Assembly: GCA_003344405.1 (NCBI GenBank)
Contig: NOWV01000018.1
Span: 434,001 to 498,000 of the forward strand
Direction: 5' to 3'
Source: Trichoplax sp. H2
Lineage: Eukaryota; Placozoa; Uniplacotomia; Trichoplacea
DNA: 64,000 nucleotides
Within the stretch, counting starts at the first letter, position 1. Each line of letters begins with the position of its first letter. A model generated the notes under the pieces. That model was not told the DNA's origin. It ran no database searches and was given only the letters and a program-made list of their open reading frames with translations. Positions 26,080 through 38,100 of this stretch are shown here, piece after piece. The translations under genes were made by a program, and so were the position numbers.

Positions 26080-26800
26080 CTAAAATCAACTACATCATTA
26101 GTCAAATTGAACCGCGGTGATCAAAAATCTAATAAGCTTGTTGATACCGATTCAGAGTATGACCGGTATAGGGTTCTAAATTGTTGTTACTCTACAAGTT
26201 GAAACAAACTATTTTTGGATATTTAATCTTTTACAGAATCACCCTAGTATATTAATACTTTTCCATGCTGATTCTCATTAACTGTAAGTGTTAGTAAAGA
26301 TTTTTACCAGACCGATTCTTTATTAAATCAATTACCCCATTACTGAAACTAAAAGCTGAAATTAAATCACGATGACGACTAATTCAGCAATCCTCTTTGA
26401 TTACATGTTCCTATACATGGCAGATACTCGACAAGCGCTTTTATATGATCGATATATAAATATAAAAATACTAATTTTATGTATTTCAATCTCTTCCTGT
26501 AAGATTAGTCCGGTAGGTTAATACTTTCTCATGTAGAATCTACAGCTAACTAGAAGCCATGATGAAGATATTAACTCGGCAATTTCTTAATTGAAATAAA
26601 TTACATCATTACCCAATTATTAATAAAACGGAAATTAAATCATGATAAAATAAGTAATCCAATAATCTTGTTAATTACTTATTCAAATACACGATCTATA
26701 TGCGTTTTTAAGCGATTATTGTCTATAAATCTAAAGAAATTGGTGTAGTGTTCAGTTCAACACTTTCTTCTGTAGAATTTATAGCTACTTGTACATATTT
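26080..26800. repeat. Faint tandem array, ~250-bp unit
   Basis: A theme of atcattacNcaattNNtaa, followed by gaaattaaatcaNgat and aatccaataatctt, recurs near 26091, 26332 and 26601. Heavily diverged; boundaries are approximate. Confidence 0.5.
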
Positions 26801-27784
26801 GATTGTAATAATTTCTTGGTTCGTGCTTAATGCAAACTACGTTGATTCCTTATTTGTATACAATTTTGAAAAGTTATTGCAAAATTGTTTCAAAGTTCAA
26901 CATTCATTCTAGATCCTACTTATCCCATATTTATATATAGAGAGTGCGCGCGTTTTATATGCCTTTCCTAGGATATGTTATTGGATCTTATCAACATGAA
27001 CTCATGCAAGATGAATAAACTAAAAGTTATTTATGCTTTTTCGATATCATTGTCAAAATGATCAGTAGAACAATGATTCCAACATAACTAGACTATCATA
27101 GAAGTAACTTGATCGGTTATGGCGTTATTCAATCGATTACAAGGGTTTTGTCGTTCGAAATAGGACAATATTAGCCGCGCATTGAAAAAATAACCCGAAG
27201 TACTTGACAACTAACATTAGTTAATATAACAATACTTTCAAAGTATCGCCATCTAACTTATTATTACCGACGATAAAAGGCGTTGACATAATTGGACATC
27301 AATTGTTGGCTTACTTTATAACTATTGTCTAAAATGAAGGAAAAGCAAGAAAGATCATGGTGATAGCTATATTGTCAACAAGAAGTCGTGTTGCGACAAA
27401 GCAAATAATCGTAACTTGGTTTTGTATTCACCCTAGACGACCTCCAAGATGCATTGATCATTTGTTTTAGAATATCAACAAAGATATTCAACTCTATTCC
27501 ATTTATTTCTTATCATAAAATCGTGCACTTCGTTTTTAACACTAGCCAGTAAGCCTAGGTAGGAAACTTGGATACATCATTTGGGCTTGCTTCCGCGATC
27601 CATCAACATTAATCCAAAATTACAACTATGGCGTTTATTAGCAATTATACTCAGGTTCGAATCATTTCTATCTTTCTTGAAAACTTATTTCGATTTTTAT
27701 ATGCTTTGATAAGACAAGTTCTACCATTCATTTATTCACTCCTTACACAATTCAAACATTGACAATTTATTTAAATCTCATTTA

Positions 27785-28385
27785 AAACGAAACTACTATG
27801 GGACAAGATGATCCTAAATTATGATTTTACAAATATTTGTTATGGATTTTATAAGTAGGCAGACGGTTACTTACAAGTAAAATTCGATATGTAGAAGTCT
27901 TAGAATCCTACTTCATGAAAAACTAATACACGCGGAATGACCATAAGTTATGATTTTAAAAACACTGTATCTGTTGCGGATTTTATAAGTAAGCTGACGA
28001 TTACTTACATGTAAAATTCAGTATATAGAAATCTTAGAATATCAATCAATGTGAAACTACTATAGATGACATGATTTTATAGGTAAGCAGACGATTACTT
28101 ATATGTAAAATTTGATACGTAGAAATCATAAAATCCCACTTCATGTGAAACAACTAAGGATGAAATGGTCACAAATTAAGGATTTTACAATTCAGTACAC
28201 GATTGCTTATAAGTAAAATTCGATGTCTAGAAATCTCAGAATCCCATATAATGCGAAACCACCGTGGACGAAATGATCCTAAATTGAGATTTTACAAACG
28301 CTGCATCTGTTATGCATTTTAAAAGTAAACAAACTATTGCTTACATCTAAAATTCGTTAAATAGAGATTTTAAAAACGCTGCAAA
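27785..28385. repeat. Tandem array, five units of ~95-133 bp
   Basis: Units share gattttataagtaRgcaga, the cgNttacttacaNgtaaaatt block, gtagaaatctNagaatcc and catgNgaaacNacta. The core recurs near 27851, 27984, 28079, 28193 and 28321. The third and fourth units are shortened. Confidence 0.85.
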
Positions 28386-29759
28386 AAAATTTTATCAATC
28401 TATTTTACTTTTAGGTAAAGGTGTTTACTCTATTATATGTAGTAAAATAGCTGTCTAATTCTATCTAATTACCTATTACAAGTTATTTTTCGATTCAAAT
28501 CTCACTTTTAAAAAAGCTTTCTAATCCAACGTGGACGGAAGCAGTTTAACAAGTTTAGGGTAATGATAACAAGTTATTTTATTGAATGATTACCTAGTAA
28601 ATTACTAAACATCCAAGAATTTAATTATCAATTGTTAGAGGTCAAAAATCGATAAAAACTCACGCAATATAACATGTTTCTTCGTCACTTACGGAACCTG
28701 ATGTTATTTTCAGCTATAATTGTGTCTTGAATTTATAGTAAGCCATAGAATTGGTGTTAATTCAGTAAATTCAAAGAGATAAAATATCGCTATCTTAATT
28801 CTTAATCAAGTCGATCACAAGCTGTAATTGCTAGCCTTAGTCTAGAAAATTTTACAGGCTTTTACTGAAAGTACGTAGTAAGGACTTGAAAATCTTTAGA
28901 CGTTGCAAGTTAAGCAAGAGCAAATGTCCTTACGTATGTCTAGTGATCACTGATTAATTTATAGGTTATAGTTAATTTAGAAATGCACGAATTTTTAATA
29001 AAAGTACTATGCAGTCTGTACAAACAAGCTCATACCTGAGGCTACTAAATAAGGAACACTGTACCACTGCTTGTACATAACTGACATTTCAAAAGTGCTA
29101 AGATCAGTGTAATACCTGCAGTAAGACATAGAATAGCTATGTTAGGACCATAGAGAAGAACCTCAATGGTTAGGATTTCCAAGTGTTGGGAAGGCTTACT
29201 GTAGATCCTACAGACATCTTACTACTGTATAATTTGCCGTCGAGGGTATAAAAGCAGAGAGTTTTTAAGGGAGGTGTTTTAGTATTTCGTAAGGAATGGA
29301 AAAATCTCCAAAACTGGACATATTATACTTAAGGGTGCCTAGTAATCATTTCTAGCGTCTCATCACGATATCGCAACAAATAGAGGTTCAAGAAAATTAA
29401 ACTTGCAATCCGAATTTCTAATCAAAGGCTTCTAACCACTATTATACCATCTACTAGTTAAATAATCAAGACAATTAGCGATACTACGGTATGGTATCAA
29501 ATACATTAAGAAGTGATCAATATTGTTAGTTTGAGCATAAGTTTAACTTTCGTAAAACATTGAATTATGACTCGTATTGACAGCTGACGAAGATGGAAGT
29601 TCTTGCCCTATAACTTTATTTAGCTACTAAACAAATTAGTTTATCACTCCTGGGTAGAGATCTGTCCAAATATCGGTTAAAATCCTTAGGGCTATGAAGT
29701 AATTGACGAGGTGGTTGCGTCAACATTGTTGATACTCGATTAGGCATAATTTATATTTT
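28386..29759. other. Intergenic, nothing recognised
   Basis: No supported ORF, exon series or repeat array seen. Confidence 0.4.
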
Positions 29760-30570
29760 CCTCTAATACTTTTATATATAGACAGATGACGGAATGCTTC
29801 TTCCGTCAAATTACTCATGATAGCATAAAGACATCGCTTAATTACTCCTATTGCATAGAGATTTGTTCTGGCATTGGATGTCACCAGTAATGTTGTAATG
29901 TCGAAGTACGAAAGAAGAGTAATAAATGTAATTTTATATAGACAGATGACGGAATACCTCTTTCGTCAAGTTAATTTTGATAGCTTGAAAATATTACTTA
30001 ATTATCACTGTTGGTCAGATTTATTCTGTCGCTAGACATCAGCTTTGATGGCTATCGGTCATGCATTTTCAAAGCATTTACAGTACAGAAACTGATTGTT
30101 CAAGGCCATCCAAATTTGTCTTCGCAATGGCTATTATTAATTGCTCGAATTGACAATGGCAGAACGCTATTTCTGGTCAACTACTTTTTAATAATATGAA
30201 AAATGTTATTTAAATGATTAATAATGGACGCAATTCTATGCAAAAGAATGGTTAATAGTCATCAGTACTATCTATAATGGCTCAGGTATAACGGCAAGAA
30301 ATAATCAAGTACAATATAGAGTTTTCTGGCTTCCTGCTAATATCAATTACTGATGTTGACAGATTACAAAATGCCATTCCCCGATCGATTTACTTTCTAA
30401 TACTGCGAAAATTATTACTTAGATTGTTATAGACAGAAAGAAAATTGATAATAAAAATTACGAATAAGTTTTATTATCATAATATCATAATATGGAGTTC
30501 TAGGGAGAAACATATTACTGAAAATCATAGAATGCCGTCCTTGTTAAATTACTTTTAAATAATATGAAAA
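29760..30570. repeat. Degenerate array, ~160-210-bp unit
   Basis: The theme gacagatgacggaatgcc, followed by tttccgtcaaattactttt and taataNNatgaaaa, recurs near 29781, 29941, 30151, 30358 and 30520. The open frames at 30011-30199 and 30564-30884 overlap or begin in these units and I do not call them genes. Confidence 0.7.
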
Positions 30571-31170
30571 GCACTATTGAATTAAGACTAATAGATCAAA
30601 ATCGATTGTATGAACGGAGCAAGTATTATAACAGTCTTCATATATGTTCAAGTTGCTTACCGTCTATGGTTAGCTTGATCAATACCGTAGTTAATGCATT
30701 CTTGTTTATAATTGGTCATCACATTAATAATTTATCTCAAATTTTAATGACAAAAATAAAACAGCCGTTTTCCCCTTTCCATCAAACTATCCTTCAGTTA
30801 CCAACTTATGAACGTAACATTCGTTCTGCTTTCGTTAGCGGAATTTTATGGTTTTGCCTTCGTCTATCACGGCTTAAGGATTAGTTATTTCCATTTTTTA
30901 ATAAGCTTTTTAAGGGCACTAAAGCGGCCAAAGTATTCTAGGATGGCATGTTTTTGAGAGGAAATAATGTAATTTACTAAATCTAATTACACATGCGATG
31001 TATCATACGTTGTCATAGAGAGTTTAAAACGAGTATTCGTTTCCTTTTTGTAACTCTAATTATTTTCTGTTATTTAAACTCCATCAATTTTATTGTAATG
31101 ACAGTAAACAGAGATTTTCCAATCCATTTATAGGCCTATCCACGTCAGCTTTCAATGGAATTTCAGGTAG

Positions 31171-31736
31171 AAAACGAACAAACATTTTGCTCAGAATTAC
31201 TTTCTCGAATCCATGAAGCTTTCGATAATCAGATTTTTAGATAAATTTATGACAGATGAACAACAAATTTCTTTGTTAACCTTGAAATTGATTCGCGATC
31301 GTAGACTCTACAATCGGCAAATAATGGCGATAATATTTTACGGATTCTTCAAAAACTGCGGTAATTTCTGAAGCATCCATAGTTGATTTCTTTTACTCTT
31401 CAACTTACATAACATATTTATAAAAATACAGGAATACAGCAGACCGTTTCCTTCCTAAACCAATCTGGTCTCAAGGGCGAAATTTGGATAGCCCTCTTTC
31501 TCTTCAAATTATGGAGTAAGTTGCCCATAACCATGATTGCCTCAACATGTCCAGTACACTAAGCGCATCTTAATCAGAAAGTACTTCAGAAAGTATTTTC
31601 TATGTCTTTGTTAATTTATCTGATCTCTACTAATTTGGTTCTTACTTTTATTGCAGTGAAAGAGCAAAACCTATCGAGATTTGTTTACCTTTGCAACAGT
31701 ATGTATTTTCTTCTAAAAAGACCGATAGAATCATAA
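31171..31736 (+). CDS. Weak candidate: short three-exon ARM-like gene or fragment
   Basis: Three segments join in consistent phase 1: 31171-31360, 31432-31515 and 31657-31736, with donors gtaatt and gtaagt and acceptors aatacag and ttgcag. Together they give 117 codons ending in a stop at 31734. An in-frame ATG at 31213 would give about 103 residues starting MKLSIIRFLDKFMTDEQQ. The text reads like helical repeats (LLTLKLIRDRRL; TVSFLNQSGLKGEIWIALF; RFVYLCNSMYFLL) and its opening loosely recalls exons 1-2 of P4. It lies in the P3-P4 interval on the same strand. It may be a remnant or short relative of the P1-P5 family. A second reading frame is also open over the middle exon, which weakens the case. 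Confidence 0.33.
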
Positions 31737-32046
31737 CTCAGATTATGTTAGCAATTGACTAATCCATATGTTTCTATAAATAATTTCATAGGCCAATCAT
31801 TAGAAGACTGTTTAGCCTCTTAAAAAATTATGATTGGTTTGTGTACTTGTATAGGCGCTTGTGGATTCATTTCAATAGCCTAACTATCTTCTGATAATAA
31901 TATTCTGTTTTCCATTGGGCTATAGTTATGATTTACGTCTAGAAATTATGGATATCTTACAACGTGTAATCAGTTATGATATTTATACATGCTACGTCAA
32001 TAGCTCCATCGACAGCCATAATGAAGGTACAAATAATGTTTCATCC

Positions 32047-32335
32047 AGCATGATTGATTTATCTACTTTACATCATCTTTGCCGATTTTCATATTATAAT
32101 TACAAATAACTTAACTTATCCAACGTGATTAATTTATCTACTTTATATCGTCTTCATTAGTTACTAATTTATAGATATAAATAAGATCTTTTATTCAGTA
32201 TGATTGATTTATCCATTCTACATTATCTAGATCAATTTCCATACTATAGTTATAAATAGCTTATTCTTTCTAGCATGATTGATTTATCCACTTTGCATCA
32301 TCTTGGCCAGTCGCCATATTATAGTTCATTCTAAT
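32047..32335. repeat. Tandem repeat, 75-bp unit, four copies
   Basis: Units start at about 32047, 32122, 32197 and 32272, each opening with a variant of agcatgattgatttatccac and containing ttNcatcatcttNgccagt, catattatag and ttataaatagctta. The period is regular at 75 bp. Confidence 0.9.
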
Positions 32336-33397
32336 GAAATCTTTCATTACTATTTCACGACTACTCGAGATCTAATCTCGAAAATGACTGATTCCCAGGA
32401 TTGACCGTAACAATTATACTGATCTTGTAGAGCAGATCTAATTGCAACAATAAGCACAGCTAGGCACAACACGATGAAGGTTTATCTGTCGTTATGCTGT
32501 CTCATTTCGTATTCCTTTAGTTATACTTCCATATTGACATTGGTCAACAAAGATTCGCTTGTAATCAATGATTGAATAGAAATGGTTGTCAAGATATTTA
32601 CAGTTTTACATGATCTATTTGTAATAGAATGTACCTAGCGCCATAATTTGACAAACAGACAAAGCAAATATGGAATGGCCATCATTTGTCTTTAACGCCT
32701 CAGGCAATCTTCGTGGTATACGTCTGTGTTAGTTCTTAATGATAATCTATCTCAATGGATAGTATGGATATAGTCTAGCCACGATGCTAAGCAACAATGA
32801 TTATTGGGTTCTATCTGAAGAAAGATTCATTGATACATTTTCATGCTGTGATTAATCAAGTAGATGAAGAAGTTGTTAATGACTCTTAACGTTGACACAG
32901 ACCTTTAGTTGTAAGCTTAAAATCAATCTAAACATGATATTCTCGTAAATAAGCCACCGGTAACGTCATAGCAAAATCGATAGACGTATGAAACTAATAG
33001 TTTATGATAGCTTGTCACAATCTTCACTTGTGGCAAAGATTTATAAAGACTCTAGAGTAGGTACGATAACTCAGCTACTTCTCCAGAATTTCCAGTCTCC
33101 ATGAAAGCGATATTGTAATGATTTCAGCTAATTAAAGTAGTGGTATGTTAGGAATACAGTGATAGTATGTAGTATAGAACTGTATATCTTAATAAATGTC
33201 AAGAACCCATACACTACAGATATACGAGTATAAGAGAACTCGATTTTTAGACTAATGAATTGATACACTTTTCTTCGCGTTATGACTCCTGCACACTTTT
33301 TTAGCAATTGTCACTTTTATTCTGCAAACTACTCGCGCTTAAATGAATCTTTATAGTGCAACTTTGAGTGTTAATTTGCTCCTGACTTTTAATTCCT

Positions 33398-36356
33398 ATG
33401 GAAATTATTGTAGATAAAGTACGACTACTACTCCATTTCTTGTCATTACCATATGAAGATCTAGCTATTAAATCTATGCAGCTGCTGTCCGTTTATGCGG
33501 GTAAGTTGATTCAGTTGGATCAAAATTTTGTTTTTATCATCCTTAAGACAACTTATATTTCAGTCTCTGTAGTACCTAAACTACAGTGGTAAACTATCAC
33601 ATTAATAATGGGAATAAAAGCTGAAAGGAATATTCTTACTAATTAGATTTAAAACTCATTCAAAATCGAGAGCTAAACTTTGTTAAAATGTTAGCTAAAG
33701 CCATTACCCTTGAAAAATCGGCAAGTTCTATTGTGTTATTTTAAATTAAACTAAACTTTTAATCTCGTCAATCATCTAATTTTGCCGTAATTTCATTAAC
33801 AAAAGGTGGAATTTATGCATGCAGCGGCAACTGTTGTTAACATTTGCTTTAAAGATACTTTATTATCTCAGCATGACCATTTAGAAGATGTAAGAAGGCG
33901 TCAAATATTGCTAAATCACTCTTAAAAAATTGCTTTCTGCGCTATAATACTCATTTCAGGTCCAACTAATGTTCAGATTCTGAGTTTAATTTTTATTTTA
34001 CAGCTAGCTGCGATTGCTTGTGTTCTACTTCAATCTAATGATATTGCAGTAAGTATTATTATTATTTAGCGAAACATAGGCACGTATATTGGAATCCTTA
34101 AAAATTCCAACCTATAAATTAGGCCTTAAGTATTATACTATCCTGATCGCAGATTTCCGGTGAGATGATTTCATTGTTGGTGCAAGTATCTTCAGAAACG
34201 ACATCTAGTAATGGGGTTAGTTAAAGCTATATCATTGCTGAAATTGGGATAGATGATTATTTAGATATTTTAAAATTGGTTATATATATTGAGTTTGGTA
34301 ATGGTATTAAAAGTCAATCTTCTATTTGGAATTAGGCGTATATCAAAAAGTTATTTAACCTGATACCTATTGGCAACATTTTTGAAGTTCTAGCGGTGGG
34401 ATCAATTCATCTAAGTGTAGGTTTAATTTTATTATGATATTAAACCGAAGAATAGAACTGGTTTTTAACTAGTGACTATCTTTTTCAATTAACTGTCTTA
34501 ATACAATTTCATTTACATCTAGATATCCGTTGCATCTATGGTCTTCAATATTATTACTTCAAATTCTATTTCTCACTCTTCTCAGGTACTGAACATTGAT
34601 TTATTTCTAGATGCAATCTGACTAAAATTTTTTCACTCCTAGTAATGATGGATAAAATTGTATCCTGATCCATCAGATGTAGTTTGCAGTTTGTACGCTA
34701 TTTAAGCAATATTATTTTATATACATCATGATGGGATTAAACTTAGTCTGATTACGTTTAATAATATTTTAACCAATAAATAATTAAGCAACACTAGCTC
34801 ATCTTTTTATACCATTACGATTTCATAGTTTCATTTTGGTCGAAAAACGTTAATATACTTGAAAAAAATGTTGAAAAAGCCTTCCAATTATACTGAATCC
34901 CAATTAAAGGTATGTACATTACAGTATGAAAATTGTATTAAGAACTTTGATTAGCGTGAGATACTGAGTGAGAATTTCAAAGTAATATTATTGTTACGAT
35001 TATTTTTTAATTCAATAAAATCTACAAAATTATTTCCTATAATGTTTGATACTTTCTTTTTAGAAATTAATTTGGGAAATCGGCTGGTTTGCCAAAGCTG
35101 ATCATGCTTTAGTTCAGGTAATTTGCATCCCTGTATTTAAAATTAATCCCATACATGTATACGTTTGTTAAAACCAATGCTACCCTGTACTCATTTCAAT
35201 GGCTATCAAACAACTAATAAATTTCTGTTTAATTTATTTATTCAGGTTATTATCGACGAGGATATTTTGTCAACCGTCCTTCTATGTGCTGAACAGGCAA
35301 GTTTAATTCAAGGATTGATACATTAGGTAGCCCAAATCTTCGAACTTGATTTTTCATCTATTTCTACTACCAGTTTCCTTACTTGTATGGCAGTATTATT
35401 GTACAAACGATCTTCTTTGTCATTGGCTCTGGGAATGAACATCAGGTTAATATCTTGTTTCTCATACTTTAAAAATATTACAAAAATTGAGCACTAAGAC
35501 TTTTTATATATTGAAAAATCTGAATAGATAAAAGTCTTAATTCCAAGTTGCAATTTAACCCAGTGTTTAAGTTCCATTTTGTTACATAAGAATGTTCTTT
35601 ACGTAAGTTGCTACATAAATCAAATCAAATATTATACTGATATTGTGGTGTCATCATCAGTATGATTTATACACTGTTAATTCCGTACAGATCTAAAATT
35701 ACCTTACCTACTGTATAATATTAAAATCTTATGTACATAACTATTAGGATATTGTCCGAGTTGTAGAAGTATTATGGACAATTTTAAACAAATGCCAGGT
35801 ACTGTTAATCCTTAACTTTACTGACAAATTTTATAATTAATTTCATATTTTAATATCGCTTATCGATATTGATGTGATGGAAATATGAAGGTAATTTTAA
35901 AATCTATCATACTGTAATTGAATTTTTACGTCAGGAAATACCTGGATTATTGGAATGCAATAATAGCAAAGGTAGGTGTTTAAGTTTTAACTGATAGAAG
36001 TCTATTCATTTTATTGGATAGAGAATGTCTTTTAAAAAGCCCAATAATATGTTTAATTTAGCAATATTATTGATCATCTGTATTTAGAACTGATGAAAAT
36101 GGAAATCATATGCGATTCAATTGTTCGTAATCCAATTGTGCCGAGAGAGTACGAAGGTAAGCCTTTGGTTTTCATGGTAAACTCAATTTAATTGCGATAT
36201 ATTTGTTTCATTGCAGCTATAAGCTTAATTGGGGAACTAATAATTCAATAAATGCAAGCAATGACTCATAACGTTTTCTATTTTAATTTTTTCCATATAG
36301 ATTGCGCAAAAAAACTTGGACGATTCATAAAATACAATGCCATTGCTCAACATTAA
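33398..36356 (+). CDS. P4: ARM-repeat paralog, 14 exons, complete
   Basis: Exons: 33398-33500, 33647-33720, 33806-33889, 34004-34048, 34153-34215, 34523-34585, 34829-34909, 35064-35117, 35246-35296, 35374-35445, 35748-35798, 35935-35971, 36088-36156 and 36301-36356. Spliced length is 903 bases, 300 residues. Start ATG at 33398. Here the start (MEIIV) runs directly into SLPYEDLAIKSMQLL, so the exon 1/2 intron of the other copies is lost. The last coding region is instead split by an extra intron. Exon matches include IYLKKMLKKPSNYTE, VIIDEDILSTVLLCAEQ and CAKKLGRFIKYN. Two introns use GC donors (gcaagt at 33721 and 35297). The stop at 36354 overlaps an AATAAA signal (36355-36360). ARM-type helical repeat protein; function unknown. 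Confidence 0.85.
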
Positions 36357-38100
36357 TAAAACGTTAATATCGTTTTTGTGTAATGAAAGGTATTATTTAA
36401 AATCATTTTCTTTCGTTACGGAAATATTTACGCAAATTTTAAACGTTCAATCACACTTGAAAGGGTTTAAAAGTTAGAATTGATCATAGTCTTTATCATT
36501 AATATATTAATAGCTCGAAACTATTATTCCGGTATATATAAACATACAATTAAAGCAAACTATTTTAGTACTGTTGTCTTTGCTATATCACTATTATCGT
36601 CAGACATAGAAGAAAAGCACTGGGATTTCATAATCGTTGGATTGAATCTGTATCGAAATGTATTATTTTTTCTTATTTCATAGTAGCTAATAATTACCGA
36701 AATATTCATCATCTACAAATTTGATATTATATTTGTCTTGTAGTGTAAAATTTTGGGTAAACCTAGATATTTTATAACTAATAATGATAATACATTAATG
36801 TCCATAAGTAATTTACTAGAGTAACCCAAAATTGGGAGATTATTTACACGTATCCATCCATTAGCTTTGATGAATATCTTTCTATAATAACAACTATGGG
36901 CTTACAAATGCAATCTATCAATTTATTATCATGAAATAGAAAAAGACCTCTTAAAGTCAATCTTATACAGCAATATTTGAATTATCAGCTTTACTAACTC
37001 AATTTATGCCATTTATTACTTCTTCCAGTATTCCGATATTTATTTCACTACTTATATCAATTTCGAGACGTAAGCAATTTTATACTGATACATACTGTAT
37101 ATCTGAATAATAAAATTGTGTGAATAGAAAACATAAAATTCTTGTTATACACGTATTAAAATAATTTAAATACCATAAGTAACATAGAACTTTTAACTGC
37201 CGAACCGAACTCATAGGCTGTTCATCTCGTGGACTGTAAAATATCGGCAAATTAATAACTATGTGAGATAATTAATTAATCCCATTTAATTTATTTCATT
37301 CTTCCTTATTGCAGTTATTTTCTATCTCTATGTCTATCTGCATGTTTGCAGAGATTAATTGTTTTGCGTAAGTACTGCTTATATCCAATTTCATTTCATG
37401 AGCAATTTTACAATCTTCTATCTGAAGAATACTATTAAATAAGTTTATATTAGTGAAGAATAGAAGGAAATAATTACCAGATTGTTTATCACTGTAGTGC
37501 GGCCCCCCCCCAAAAAAAATATAGCATAGATTAAGATCGAAGATTGTACGAAAATAGTTTAAATTGTAAGCTAGAGTGTAAGACTGTATTAAGTGTCTAT
37601 TTGAGATAGTACAGAAACAGTCCACAGATAGCCTGATTGCAGTAAGATAGTCCATGATACTTTTAAGATGAACCTAATTAGGTATCTTATGTAAGACAGT
37701 GAAGTTTACAAGAAACTGTAGTTCTTGTTGTATTTGTTGGAAGGCACTTTATCACATACTGATAAAGGATCCTCAACATGACCAGCTTACTAAATCAATA
37801 GTAAAACTATATCAGACAGAACATGTGATATATAATATGTTACGGTCATCCTTAAGTTCGATTTTATTCTTACGAATGGCCGAATTCCTGGTATTGGACT
37901 TGATCAGTCTTAAAGATAAAATCAATTCTAGGGATTGCTGTAACATGTACTGTAAATACATATGAATTAATAATAAGCAATCGCGCTCTAGAATGCACAA
38001 CAGTAAATTATATGCAGTAGTCTCTCATCTTAATTGATTGGTAACTTATATAACACGTGTATGGATGCTATAGCCATATAAAATTTAAATTATTCATCCT
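36357..38100. other. Intergenic, no supported gene
   Basis: Open frames at 36480-36683, 37296-37655 (minus, 119 codons, crossing a C10/A8 run near 37503-37520) and 37699-37965 have no splice or family support. The text near 36570-36630 (SLLSSDIEEK) faintly recalls exon 2 of the ARM family but nothing around it continues the match. Confidence 0.4.

Noticed and set aside
37296-37655. 119-codon minus ORF
   Set aside because: It crosses a C10/A8 homopolymer, has low-complexity content and no motif; likely chance.
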